64,000 nt of DNA, taken from Bacteroidaceae bacterium (GTDB taxonomy: Bacteria > Bacteroidota > Bacteroidia > Bacteroidales > Bacteroidaceae). Every line of letters starts with the position of its first letter. The stretch's first letter is position 1. Below the pieces are notes generated by a model, which was not told the origin of the DNA, searched no databases, and saw nothing but the letters and a program-made list of their open reading frames with translations. Below, in pieces: positions 17,312 through 26,439 of this stretch. Location of the stretch: NCBI GenBank assembly GCA_017617635.1, contig JAFZVW010000051.1:1-64000 (forward strand). The letters are read 5' to 3'. A program made the position numbers and the translations under genes.

Positions 17312-18478
17312 TTATCGCGGAGCACGTCTGTATAATGCAATCGCGACAGGTATATATATGATATTTGGCAGCCAGGCAGCAAGCCATGGTGCCATGCCGG
17401 CTTGAGTGCTGAAGCTGGAGCATATACCCTGCAGCAGAATGTATACTGCACTGAGTGCCAGTCCAAGTCCCAATGCGAATCCCATGCCTCCCTTGCGTTT
17501 TCGGCTGGAAAGCGTTGCTCCAATGATGCTGAGTATGAATGCAGCAAAAGGTGCTGCAATACGCTTGTGATACTCCACCTCGAAATCCTGCAGTCCTGCA
17601 GTACCGCGTATGCGCTGGCGGCTTATATAGTCATCCAACTGTTCGGAAGTCATTGTTTCCTGCATCTTGTTTGTTGTTAGGAAATCCTGCGGCTCAAGTT
17701 TTATTATACTGTCAATCTGATTGATATATGTAATTTTTTCGCGTAAACCTTTTAGTTCACGTATATTGACGTTTCTAAGTGTCCACTTGAACCTGACGTC
17801 TGAGATTGTGTCGTATTCGGCAGTCATTGCAGTCAGGTGCGAGACGAGTTTTTTATGTTCGAACTTGTCCAATGAGAAGTGGTAGCCTGTGTGAGAAGGT
17901 CCGTCGTAATGTTCCATGTATGCAATGACGCCGGTATCTACCTGTAACTGTACGTTGTCAGCCCAAGTGGGAACCTTGAGTTGTCTCTTGTACTGGTTCT
18001 CAAAGGCAAGGCGCTTGACGCTGCCACGGGGAATAACGTCTGTCCCCAGGTAATATGTAATGCCTGCTATAACGCATGCGCTAAACATATACGGCACCAT
18101 CAGGCGGCGAAAACTGACACCAGCTGCAAGCATAGCTATGATTTCGCTGTTGTCTGCAAGCTTTGAGGTGAAGAATATTACCGAAATAAATACAAACAGC
18201 GATGAGAAAAGATTGGCATAGTACTGTATGAAATTCAGGTAGTAGTCAAATATTATTCCGTGTAACGGTGCATTGTTCGTCGTGAACTTGTCAACATTCT
18301 CGTTGAAGTCGAATACGACGGATATGCTGATGATTAGAACAATGCTGAAGAAGTATGTTCCAAGGAATTTCTTGATTATATACCAGTCTAACTTTCGCAA
18401 GGGTGAGGTATGGTTTATCGTTTGCAGTTTACTGTTCACAGACGGTTGGTGACTTTTCGCATCATCATGCTTTTCCAT
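17312..18478 (-). CDS. LptF/LptG-family lipopolysaccharide export permease
   Basis: 388 residues with three N-terminal helices, a periplasmic beta-jellyroll-like region (about 140-285) and three C-terminal helices: the YjgP/YjgQ topology. Conserved landmarks are DWYIIKKFLGTYF near the start, EIIAMLAAGVSFRR after helix 3 and EYHKRIAAPFAAFIL before helix 4. With its partner permease and LptB it extracts LPS from the inner membrane. Sequence alone does not separate LptF from LptG. The ATG at 18478 overlaps tgt by 43 bases. An in-frame TTG at 18400 would shorten this, since the first 26 residues are polar and unconserved-looking. Confidence 0.9.
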   Translation of the reverse strand: MEKHDDAKSHQPSVNSKLQTINHTSPLRKLDWYIIKKFLGTYFFSIVLIISISVVFDFNENVDKFTTNNAPLHGIIFDYYLNFIQYYANLFSSLFVFISVIFFTSKLADNSEIIAMLAAGVSFRRLMVPYMFSACVIAGITYYLGTDVIPRGSVKRLAFENQYKRQLKVPTWADNVQLQVDTGVIAYMEHYDGPSHTGYHFSLDKFEHKKLVSHLTAMTAEYDTISDVRFKWTLRNVNIRELKGLREKITYINQIDSIIKLEPQDFLTTNKMQETMTSEQLDDYISRQRIRGTAGLQDFEVEYHKRIAAPFAAFILSIIGATLSSRKRKGGMGFALGLGLALSAVYILLQGICSSFSTQAGMAPWLAAWLPNIIYIPVAIALYRRAPR

Positions 18479-19566
18479 GTGCTGAAATCACCGGCAATAA
18501 TGCGCTTGCGTGCATTTTGAACCAGCCAGAGGTAGAATGCGAGATTGTGGATTGAGGCAATTTCAAGTGCAAGCAGTTCCTGTGCCTTGAAAAGATGATG
18601 CAGGTATGCCTTTGTGTAAAAGAGATCGCATGATGCAGTTCCGTTTGGGTCGATTGGAGTGAAATCATCCTCCCATTTCTTGTTGCGCATATTCATTATG
18701 CCTTCGCTGGTAAACAGACAGGCGTTACGTCCGTTACGTGTCGGCATTACGCAGTCGAACATATCGACACCGCGTTCGATACTCTCTAAAAGATTTGCTG
18801 GTGTGCCTACTCCCATCAGATACCGTGGACGGTCTTTTGGTAGTATGGCGTTTACAACCTCGATCATCTCGTACATGACATCTGCAGGTTCTCCTACGGC
18901 CAAGCCACCGATTGCATTTCCGTCTGCATTCTTGGACGCAACGAATTCAGCACTTTTCTGCCTTAGATCACGATATGTACATCCTTGTACGATTGGGAAA
19001 AGGCTTTGTTGATAGCCATATAATGGTTCGGTTTCGTTGAATCGTCTGATGCAACGGTCCAGCCAGCGGTGTGTCAATCCTAATGATTTTTCGGCATATG
19101 CCCTGTCGCTCGTTCCAGGGGGGCATTCGTCAAGAGCCATGATGATGTCTGCACCAATACTCCGTTCGACATCCATCACTTTTTCGGGAGTAAACATGTG
19201 TTTTGAACCGTCAAGATGACTGCTGAACGTACATCCTTCCTCAGTTAACTTACGGATTCCGGTAAGTGAAAAAACCTGAAAACCGCCTGAGTCGGTCAAA
19301 ATGGGCCTGTCCCAACCGTTGAACTTATGCAGCCCGCCTGCCTTCTCAAGTATTTCTGTCCCGGGGCGCAGGTAGAGATGATATGTGTTTCCGAGGATAA
19401 TTTGTGCCTTTACCTCCTCTTTTAAATCACGTATTGTAAGACCTTTGACGCTTCCGACTGTGCCTACCGGCATGAATATCGGAGTCTCTATCGTGCCGTG
19501 ATCTGTTCGGATAAGGCCAGCACGTGCATTGGTTTTGTCATCGGTATGCTGCAGTTCGAAAGTCAT
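18436..19566 (-). CDS. tgt: Queuine tRNA-ribosyltransferase
   Basis: 376 residues, normal for bacterial TGT. It shows the PVGTVGSVKGL start region, the catalytic Asp in DSGGFQVFSL, the second Asp region FDCVMPTRNGRNA, and zinc ligands near the C terminus (CDLFYTKAYLHH). The enzyme replaces guanine 34 with preQ1 in tRNAs for Asn, Asp, His and Tyr. The start overlaps the lon stop by four bases (ATGA). The lon-tgt-LptF/G order suggests one transcript. Confidence 0.96.
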   Translation of the reverse strand: MTFELQHTDDKTNARAGLIRTDHGTIETPIFMPVGTVGSVKGLTIRDLKEEVKAQIILGNTYHLYLRPGTEILEKAGGLHKFNGWDRPILTDSGGFQVFSLTGIRKLTEEGCTFSSHLDGSKHMFTPEKVMDVERSIGADIIMALDECPPGTSDRAYAEKSLGLTHRWLDRCIRRFNETEPLYGYQQSLFPIVQGCTYRDLRQKSAEFVASKNADGNAIGGLAVGEPADVMYEMIEVVNAILPKDRPRYLMGVGTPANLLESIERGVDMFDCVMPTRNGRNACLFTSEGIMNMRNKKWEDDFTPIDPNGTASCDLFYTKAYLHHLFKAQELLALEIASIHNLAFYLWLVQNARKRIIAGDFSTWKSMMMRKVTNRL

Positions 19567-22043
19567 TTTTCGTCCTTGTCTTCTTTAGGCAGGATAAATT
19601 CAACCGGCTTCTCGACCTTTTGAGCAAGCAATGCATAGTCAAGTACGTCCATTACTGTCTCTACATAGTGGAAATCAAGTCCGTGTATGTACATTTCTGG
19701 TATCTCCTCAATATCCTTATGGTTGTCTTGGCACAGGATGAGGTGCTTGATTCCGGCACGTTTTGCGGCAAGTATCTTTTCGCGTATTCCACCTACGGGC
19801 AAGACTTTGCCGCGAAGTGTGATTTCACCGGTCATTGCCAATTCGCTGCGTACCTTACGCTGTGTAAGTGCTGAAGCCAAAGCTGTTGCCATTGTTATAC
19901 CAGCTGAGGGACCGTCCTTGGGAGTTGCACCCTCAGGTACGTGAACGTGGATGTTGTAATAGTTGAAAATGCGTGGTTCAATATTCAACTCACGCGCATG
20001 GCTTCGGATATACTCCAGTGCAATGCTTGCACTTTCTTTCATTACATCGCCCAGATTACCTGTGAGTGTAAGTCCGCCGCCCTTGTGTTCCGAAAGGCTT
20101 GTCTCAATAAAAAGTATCTCGCCACCGACACTGGTCCATGCAAGACCTGTGACGACACCGGCATATTTGTTGCCTTGATAGATGTCACGGGTAAATATAG
20201 GTTTACCGAGCAGACGCTCTACCTCGGCTGTGTCGATGTTGCGTTCTACGCTTATCTGTTCAACGCCCAGTTCATCTGCATCACGTGCAGTTTCCAGTGC
20301 CACCTTGCGTAGAAGTTTGTTTATCTGTTTCTGTAATCCGCGTACGCCGCTCTCACGGGTGTAGCGTTCGATAATCATTTCGACTGCATTCTTGCGAATC
20401 TTCAGTTTGCTTTGTCCAGATAGACCATTATTGTCTTTTTCCTTAGGGAACAGGTGCTTGCGTGCAATCTCGATTTTTTCTTCAGTTATGTAGCCGCCAA
20501 CCTCAATAAGTTCCATGCGGTCCAGCAGTGGTCGTGGTATACTCTGTACGTCATTGGCCGTGGCAATGAACATAACCCTGCTCAAGTCATAGTCCATGTC
20601 CAGGAAATTGTCGTGGAATGTCTTGTTCTGCTCTGGGTCGAGGACTTCGAGAAGAGCACTGGAAGGATCACCGTGTACGGTTGCCTGTGTTACCTTGTCT
20701 ATCTCGTCCAAGATGAACACCGGATTACTGCTGCCGGCCTTTTGTATATTCTTGATAATACGTCCCGGCATGGCTCCTATGTATGTACGGCGATGGCCGC
20801 GAATCTCACTTTCGTCATGCATACCGCCCAGGCTTACGCGTACATATTTGCGTTTCAAAGCCTTGGCGATGCTTCGTCCAAGACTGGTCTTACCGACCCC
20901 CGGAGGACCGTACAGGCACAGTATTGGGCTTCGCTTGTCTGACTTTAACCTTAAAACAGCCAGGTGTTCTAAAATGCGTTCCTTGACTTTTTCCATACCA
21001 TAGTGGTCCTCGTCAAGAATTCTCTGTGCACGTTTCAAATCCATGCAATCCTGTGTGCAATCGTCCCATGGCAGCTGAAGGATTGTCTGAAGATAATTCA
21101 GCTGGACGTTATAATCAGGGCTTTGGGCATTGATACGGGAAAGTTTCTGGAGTTCTTTCTCGAAAATTTCGGCTTGTTTCTCTCCCCAGTGTTTTTCCTC
21201 AGCATCTTGACGCAAGGTCTGTATGTCCTCGAATTTATTTGTATTCTCGTCACTGTTGCCCAATTCTGCCTGAAGATTCTTGATCTCTTGGTTTACGAAA
21301 TATTCACGTTGCTGGCGGTTGAGGTCCACCTGGGTTTTGGCTTCAACGTCGCGACGCAAGGTAGCAACTTCGATCTCGTGATTCAAGTATCTCAACAACA
21401 GTGTTGCCCTGGTCAAGTCGGTGTCCTCGCTCATCAGGCTTGCCTTCTGTGATATGCTGAACTGGTAATTAGTCGCGACAAAATTGACGAAGAACAGGTT
21501 TAACGGCATCTTGGACAGAAAGTCGCCAATTTCTTCAGGCATACTTTCGGACATACTATTAAGCGTAAAGATACGTTCCTTTATCAGGTTCAGCGTAACC
21601 CGATACTCGTTATCACGTTCGTTGGTCTGGACTTCTGGAATTGCCGTAACGTGTCCGATATAACCGTCGTTGGTTTCTTCCATCGAGTCAAGCCCGACTC
21701 TATTAAGTGCCTGAAGCAGTGCACTGTGATTGCCGTCAGGCAATTTGACCAAATGTACGACACGGCATACAGTACCGATGTGAAAAAGGTCATCCATCAC
21801 CGGATCCTCTATATCTGGTACTTTCTGCGTAAATACAGCAAGAGGCTGTTTTGTCTTCTCTGCTTTCCTGAGTGCTTTCAGGCTCTTGCTACGACCAACT
21901 GTTATTGGTGTTACGGTTCCGGGGAACAACAGGTTATCCCTTAAGGCCAGTAATCCCATTGAACCTTCCAGTCTGGCTCTTACTTGGCTCTCTATATTGG
22001 CATCAATCTCAGTTACAAACGAAATCGAAGTGTTTTTCCTCAT
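19563..22043 (-). CDS. lon: ATP-dependent endopeptidase Lon
   Basis: 826 residues: an N-terminal substrate-binding domain (about 30-240), a coiled-coil linker, an AAA+ domain with Walker A GPPGVGKTS at about 379-387 and Walker B FILDEIDK, and a LonA-type protease domain with the Ser-Lys dyad S713 (PKDGPSAG) and K756 (GGIREKILAAK). It degrades misfolded and regulatory proteins in the cytoplasm. A consensus promoter lies at 22097-22067, giving a very short leader. No HAIR/CIRCE-like heat-shock element is visible nearby. Confidence 0.97.
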   Translation of the reverse strand: MRKNTSISFVTEIDANIESQVRARLEGSMGLLALRDNLLFPGTVTPITVGRSKSLKALRKAEKTKQPLAVFTQKVPDIEDPVMDDLFHIGTVCRVVHLVKLPDGNHSALLQALNRVGLDSMEETNDGYIGHVTAIPEVQTNERDNEYRVTLNLIKERIFTLNSMSESMPEEIGDFLSKMPLNLFFVNFVATNYQFSISQKASLMSEDTDLTRATLLLRYLNHEIEVATLRRDVEAKTQVDLNRQQREYFVNQEIKNLQAELGNSDENTNKFEDIQTLRQDAEEKHWGEKQAEIFEKELQKLSRINAQSPDYNVQLNYLQTILQLPWDDCTQDCMDLKRAQRILDEDHYGMEKVKERILEHLAVLRLKSDKRSPILCLYGPPGVGKTSLGRSIAKALKRKYVRVSLGGMHDESEIRGHRRTYIGAMPGRIIKNIQKAGSSNPVFILDEIDKVTQATVHGDPSSALLEVLDPEQNKTFHDNFLDMDYDLSRVMFIATANDVQSIPRPLLDRMELIEVGGYITEEKIEIARKHLFPKEKDNNGLSGQSKLKIRKNAVEMIIERYTRESGVRGLQKQINKLLRKVALETARDADELGVEQISVERNIDTAEVERLLGKPIFTRDIYQGNKYAGVVTGLAWTSVGGEILFIETSLSEHKGGGLTLTGNLGDVMKESASIALEYIRSHARELNIEPRIFNYYNIHVHVPEGATPKDGPSAGITMATALASALTQRKVRSELAMTGEITLRGKVLPVGGIREKILAAKRAGIKHLILCQDNHKDIEEIPEMYIHGLDFHYVETVMDVLDYALLAQKVEKPVEFILPKEDKDEK

Positions 22044-22066
22044 AAAATATATTTATTGTTGGCGTG

Positions 22067-22097
22067 CAAATTTATAAAAAACTCTTTGATATTCAAA
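22067..22097 (-). promoter_or_regulatory. Promoter for lon-tgt-lptF/G
   Basis: On the minus strand, TTTG (22097-22094), a 19-base spacer and TAAATTTG (22074-22067), about 23 bases before the lon ATG. Confidence 0.65.
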
Positions 22098-22136
22098 ATT
22101 ATGAATTACGAATTATCGGGATCTAATAAATTTTAC

Positions 22137-22144
22137 TATCTTTG
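22137..22144 (+). promoter_or_regulatory. Promoter -7 box for the 179-aa gene and muramidase
   Basis: TATCTTTG followed by GCAGCGC, about 42 bases before the ATG at 22187. No good TTTG is found at the expected -33 spacing. Confidence 0.45.
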
Positions 22145-22186
22145 CAGCGCAAAATAGACGTATAAATTATAGGGAAAACTGACTAT

Positions 22187-22726
22187 ATGAATTACTACAT
22201 AAGGTACTTTGATAACGAAGAAGTTTTCAACAACGTTGACGAACTGGTTGTTTTTCTTTCGGAGATATTGCATGGGGAAATGACACAGGAACTGATTGAC
22301 GAAGTTGTTGGATTCTGTCTGGACAAGACTAATTTTCCAAGGCATTTCCGCTTGCCCAACAAAACGACCTTTATTATTATCAAGACGAATTCGCAAACGC
22401 TTGAAGAGTTTAAGACACGTGGCGCAAATGGTGGTGTATTCCCAAGTAATTCTCCTGTAAAGGAAGAGCAGAAGTCTGCCTATGACGAGATTGTTCCAGG
22501 AATGTATGACGTCTCAATAACATTCAGACGTGCTATTGTCAATCCGGAAACGAGGAAGTGCCTTTATGCCGACGAGATTTTTCAGGTACAGATGCTTGCT
22601 GAAAGCCAGCGCCACTGCTATGATGTAGTCGTTGATTATTTGCGTAATAATCCCGAAGTTGATGCCCGAAGCCAGTATCCAAGCATCCGTAGTAACAATT
22701 TTCAGGCAACGCTCATCCAGCAGTAA
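22187..22726 (+). CDS. Conserved hypothetical protein (179 aa)
   Basis: A soluble protein with no signal peptide or membrane helix. It begins MNYYIRYFDNEEVFNNVDELVVFL and contains acidic helices, a central strand-rich part (TTFIIIKTNSQTLEEFK) and a C-terminal helix with DVVVDYLRNNPEVDA. The pattern looks like a compact cytoplasmic alpha/beta protein of the kind widespread in Bacteroidales, but I know no function. Its stop overlaps the start of the muramidase by one base (TAATG), so the two are translationally coupled. Confidence 0.7.
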   Translation: MNYYIRYFDNEEVFNNVDELVVFLSEILHGEMTQELIDEVVGFCLDKTNFPRHFRLPNKTTFIIIKTNSQTLEEFKTRGANGGVFPSNSPVKEEQKSAYDEIVPGMYDVSITFRRAIVNPETRKCLYADEIFQVQMLAESQRHCYDVVVDYLRNNPEVDARSQYPSIRSNNFQATLIQQ

Positions 22727-23535
22727 TGACAATAAAGAATATACTATTAATAATTGCAATATCGTTTTTAGTGCCTGCAATTTCTGTTCAGGCAAAACCC
22801 AAAAAACGAATTTCCAAGCAAAATATTGCCGTACCAGATGTTTTGCCAAAACCAAGTAAAGCAGAACGTGTAATGCCGCTTACAGCGGAGTTGGGAAAAA
22901 TCCAGAGTCGTCCAGTTCGTCATATAGGTAATTCGTTCACTGGAATAGATGTAAGCCACTATCAGGGATATATCGATTGGAAGCAAGTTGCAGCAGACAA
23001 CCGTGTCGGATTTGTGTATTTGAAGGCAACTGAAAATGTCGGATTGGTAGACAATACCTATAGAAGAAACCTGGAAGGTGCACGCGCTGAGGGTATTCCT
23101 GTCGGTGTTTATCATTTTTTTAACTCGATGTCAGCAGCTGCTGCACAGTTGCAGAATTTCTGTTCGGTTGTAGATCCACGGACTCAGGACCTTATTCCTA
23201 TCGTTGATGTGGAAACTCCGCCAAGGGGAGATATTGCAGGTTTTCATTCACGACTACGTGCATTTATCGAGGGAGTGGAAAAGCATTTCGGTTGTAAACC
23301 TTTGATATATACAGGAATGAATTTTTACAACAAATATCTTCAGGGTAAATTTACGGACTGTCCTTTTATGTTTGCACGTTATGCCGAAGAGGCTCCAACG
23401 GTCAATGATGATGTGCATTTTATTATCTGGCAGTTTACTGCAAGCGGTAGTATCAATGGCATAAGGGGTAATGTTGACCGCTCACGCTTTATGGACAACT
23501 ATAGCGTAAAGGATATTATGATTCGTCACAAATAA
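22726..23535 (+). CDS. Secreted GH25 family lysozyme (muramidase)
   Basis: 269 residues. A signal peptide (about 1-23, ending VQAKPK) and a basic linker are followed by a glycoside hydrolase 25 domain at about 73-265. Family landmarks: GIDVSHYQGYIDW (first catalytic Asp), FVYLKATEN, GVYHFF and PIVDVE (catalytic Asp-x-Glu). GH25 enzymes cut the MurNAc-GlcNAc bond of peptidoglycan. With an export signal and no lipobox it probably acts in the periplasm on the cell's own wall. A strong terminator follows at 23537. Confidence 0.9.
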   Translation: MTIKNILLIIAISFLVPAISVQAKPKKRISKQNIAVPDVLPKPSKAERVMPLTAELGKIQSRPVRHIGNSFTGIDVSHYQGYIDWKQVAADNRVGFVYLKATENVGLVDNTYRRNLEGARAEGIPVGVYHFFNSMSAAAAQLQNFCSVVDPRTQDLIPIVDVETPPRGDIAGFHSRLRAFIEGVEKHFGCKPLIYTGMNFYNKYLQGKFTDCPFMFARYAEEAPTVNDDVHFIIWQFTASGSINGIRGNVDRSRFMDNYSVKDIMIRHK

Positions 23536-23536
23536 C

Positions 23537-23578
23537 AGACAAAAGCTCCTTGACATTGACGTCAGGGAGCTTTTGTCT
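23537..23578. terminator. Bidirectional terminator hairpin
   Basis: AGACAAAAGCTCC (23537-23549) pairs perfectly with GGAGCTTTTGTCT (23566-23578). It ends the muramidase transcript with a T-rich arm and, read the other way, the glycine cleavage operon. Its last base is also the final base of the lpdA stop codon. Confidence 0.85.
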
Positions 23579-24954
23579 TACTCTGTAGCAGAAAGTATTA
23601 TTTCGCTTAATGACGGATGGGCATGTACTGTATTGGAAATATCATGTACAGAACCTCTCTTGATCATCAATATGGCAAGTTCATGAATAAGATCACTGGC
23701 ATGTGCTCCTAAAATGTGGGCACCAAGCAATTGCCCGTCTTCGCTTGCCAATATCTTGACAATACCGTCTTCTGCATCCATGCTGAGAGCCTTTCCATTG
23801 GCACGGTAGAAAGATTTATAGACGTTGTATGCAACACCTGAATCCATAAGCTGTTCCTCAGTTTTACCTACCATAGCCGCTTCGGGCACGGTAAATACGG
23901 CAGCAGGTATGATTCCAAGGTCTAATGCCGATTTATGGGTCTTGCCATGCAAGATATGTTCCAACGCGATAATACCTTGTGCTTTTGCAGCATGTGCAAG
24001 CTGTAGAAGTCCGTTGACATCTCCTATTGCATATATGCCTGGAACTGATGTTTGCATATTCCCGTCCACCTCTATTCCCTTTGGCGTATATGCGATATTC
24101 AGGTCGTCTAGATTGAGTGAACCGACGTTTGCAGTACGTCCGACAGCCATTAATACAAGATCTGCATCAATAGTCTTCTCCTTGCCTTTTTCTTCGTAAG
24201 TAACTGTCATGCAATCACCTGATAAGATGCTCTTTGCAGCTGCTCCTGTATAGAATGTCATACCACGTTTCTTAAGTGAAGTACGCAGACGTTTTGCAAG
24301 GTCCCGGTCAAAGTTGGGCAGTATTTCCTTACAGAATTCAACTACTGTAACTTCTGATCCGAAACTGTTGTAGATGCTGGCAAACTCCAGACCGATAACA
24401 CCACCGCCTATGATACACAATCGTTTGGGTATGGTTGTAAGGTTAAGCATCTCGGTACTTGTGACGACACCTGGTGCATGTGCTCCTTCTATAGGCAGAA
24501 ACTTGGTAACGGAACCTGTGGCGATAATAATGTTTTTTGTTTTGATAACATCAGCAACCTCTTTTGTATCGTTTGATCCAACCACAAGCACATTCACGGT
24601 ATTTGCATCTGCAAGATGTGCTTCTCCACGATATAGAGTGATACCTGGAGTTTTCATCAAGGTATCAATTCCGGATTGCAATTGTCTTACTACCTGATTT
24701 TTGCGCTGTATGGCACTTGCAAAATCAAATTGCAAGTCATTGGCGTGAATACCATGTGAAGCTGAACCTTTTACAAGTTCCAGAATTTCTGCAGTACGGC
24801 ATAGGCATTTTGTAGGTATGCAGCCACAGTTAAGACAGGTGCCGCCTAAATCCGATTTCTCTATAACGGCTACACTCAATCCTTTTCTGGCTGCTGCTAC
24901 TGCAGTTTCATAGCCACCAGGGCCTGCTCCGATAATTACAATATCATATTCCAT
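23578..24954 (-). CDS. lpdA: Dihydrolipoyl dehydrogenase (L protein)
   Basis: 458 residues of the class I FAD disulfide oxidoreductase type: FAD-binding GAGPGG at 9-14, redox disulfide C40/C45 in GGTCLNCGCIPTK (with an extra Cys at 43), an NAD-binding GGGVIGLE segment, an ATRIUM-like GDVNG motif, and the C-terminal His-Glu pair in HAHPSLSE. It re-oxidises the lipoyl arm of GcvH using NAD+. It is the last gene of the gcv operon, two bases after gcvPB, which ties it to glycine cleavage; service to 2-oxoacid dehydrogenases is possible too. Confidence 0.95.
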   Translation of the reverse strand: MEYDIVIIGAGPGGYETAVAAARKGLSVAVIEKSDLGGTCLNCGCIPTKCLCRTAEILELVKGSASHGIHANDLQFDFASAIQRKNQVVRQLQSGIDTLMKTPGITLYRGEAHLADANTVNVLVVGSNDTKEVADVIKTKNIIIATGSVTKFLPIEGAHAPGVVTSTEMLNLTTIPKRLCIIGGGVIGLEFASIYNSFGSEVTVVEFCKEILPNFDRDLAKRLRTSLKKRGMTFYTGAAAKSILSGDCMTVTYEEKGKEKTIDADLVLMAVGRTANVGSLNLDDLNIAYTPKGIEVDGNMQTSVPGIYAIGDVNGLLQLAHAAKAQGIIALEHILHGKTHKSALDLGIIPAAVFTVPEAAMVGKTEEQLMDSGVAYNVYKSFYRANGKALSMDAEDGIVKILASEDGQLLGAHILGAHASDLIHELAILMIKRGSVHDISNTVHAHPSLSEIILSATE

Positions 24955-24956
24955 AT

Positions 24957-26426
24957 TTAATAAATGAATCTTGGCTCCTTGACAGCTTTTACGTCATCCA
25001 AACGGCGAATAGGAGTAGAGTGGGGGGCTGTCTTGAGTAATTCGGGATTAGCCTTGGCCTCTTCTGCAATCTGCTTCATTACGGCAATAAACTCGTCCAA
25101 TGTATCCTTGCTTTCTGTTTCGGTAGGTTCAATCATCATTGCCTCATGGAATAGCAGAGGGAAGTATATCGTTGGTGCGTGGAAGCCATAATCCAGTAAA
25201 CGCTTGGCAACATCAAGTGTCGTAACATGGTCAGGACTGTGACGGTCACCGGCATATTCGTCCTTGAGACCATCAAAGACAAACTCGTGCTTGCACAGTC
25301 CATCAATAGGCAGTTTGTAGTGCGAACGCAAGCATTCCTTAATGTAATTGGCATTTAGCACACTTAATTTTCCTGCCATGTTGATATTCTCTCTACCCAG
25401 ACTTAGCAGATATGCGTATGCCCGGATTATGATACCAAAGTTGCCTAACCAGCCGCTTACTCTACCAAGTGATTGGTCGTCATTGGTGGTGCTGTAAGTG
25501 CCGTCCACGTTCCTGACAACCTGTGGGTTAGGCAGGTATTGCTCAAGGCCGGTTCTGACGCCGACAGGACCACTGCCGGGGCCTCCGCCTCCATGTGGAG
25601 TGGAGAATGTCTTGTGCAGGTTGATGTGCATCACGTCAAACCCCATGTCGCCAGGTCGGCAAACTCCTAGCATTGGGTTGAGATTTGCTCCATCGTAGTA
25701 CATGAGACCTCCGCATTCGTGCACGAGTCGTGCAATCTCGGGTATCTTACGTTCAAATATTCCGAGTGTGTTGGGGTTAGTCATCATCATACCTGCAATG
25801 TCGGGTCCCAGAAGCGGCTTGAGGTCCTCAATATCTACGGTGCCGTCGGTGGTACTTTTTACCTGAACGATTTGTAAACCGCATACAGCTGCACTGGCAG
25901 GGTTGGTTCCGTGTGCAGAATCAGGTACGATAATCTTTGTACGTGTTACATCACCGCGTTGCATGTGGTATTTACGTATGACCATAAGGCCCGTCAGTTC
26001 ACCATGTGCTCCGGCATATGGATTGAGGGTGAAACGGCTTAGACCAGCAATCTCGCTGAGGATCTTCTGCAACTCGTCATATAATTCAAGGGCTCCTTGT
26101 GCCATCGCATTCGGTGTGGATGGATGAATATTGAATCCTGGGAGTGCAGCCATTTCCTCGTTGACCTTTGGATTATACTTCATGGTACAACTGCCCAATG
26201 GATAAAATCCTGTATCTACGCCAAAATTGTTATTTGACATATTTGTATAATGACGTGCTACCGTCAGTTCATCTGCCTCGGGAAGATCCAATTGGTTCTT
26301 CCGTGTTACACATTCAGGAAGATTGTCAATACAATATCCTTGTATGTCACTTGTAGGTAGTGAATATCCAATGCGTCCTGGTTTGGAAAGCTCGAAAATC
26401 AGCTTTCCGTAATAAACATTGTTCAT
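24957..26426 (-). CDS. gcvPB: Glycine dehydrogenase (decarboxylating) subunit 2
   Basis: 489 residues that correspond to the C-terminal half of the fused P protein, with the PLP lysine K272 in NLHKTFSTPHGGGGPG. Other landmarks are GFYPLGSCTMKYNPK and PDSAHGTNPASA. With GcvPA it decarboxylates glycine and passes the aminomethyl group to lipoylated GcvH. The split-gene form is common in Bacteroidota and Gram-positives. It starts 13 bases after gcvPA. Confidence 0.96.
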   Translation of the reverse strand: MNNVYYGKLIFELSKPGRIGYSLPTSDIQGYCIDNLPECVTRKNQLDLPEADELTVARHYTNMSNNNFGVDTGFYPLGSCTMKYNPKVNEEMAALPGFNIHPSTPNAMAQGALELYDELQKILSEIAGLSRFTLNPYAGAHGELTGLMVIRKYHMQRGDVTRTKIIVPDSAHGTNPASAAVCGLQIVQVKSTTDGTVDIEDLKPLLGPDIAGMMMTNPNTLGIFERKIPEIARLVHECGGLMYYDGANLNPMLGVCRPGDMGFDVMHINLHKTFSTPHGGGGPGSGPVGVRTGLEQYLPNPQVVRNVDGTYSTTNDDQSLGRVSGWLGNFGIIIRAYAYLLSLGRENINMAGKLSVLNANYIKECLRSHYKLPIDGLCKHEFVFDGLKDEYAGDRHSPDHVTTLDVAKRLLDYGFHAPTIYFPLLFHEAMMIEPTETESKDTLDEFIAVMKQIAEEAKANPELLKTAPHSTPIRRLDDVKAVKEPRFIY

Positions 26427-26439
26427 AATTCTTACGTTG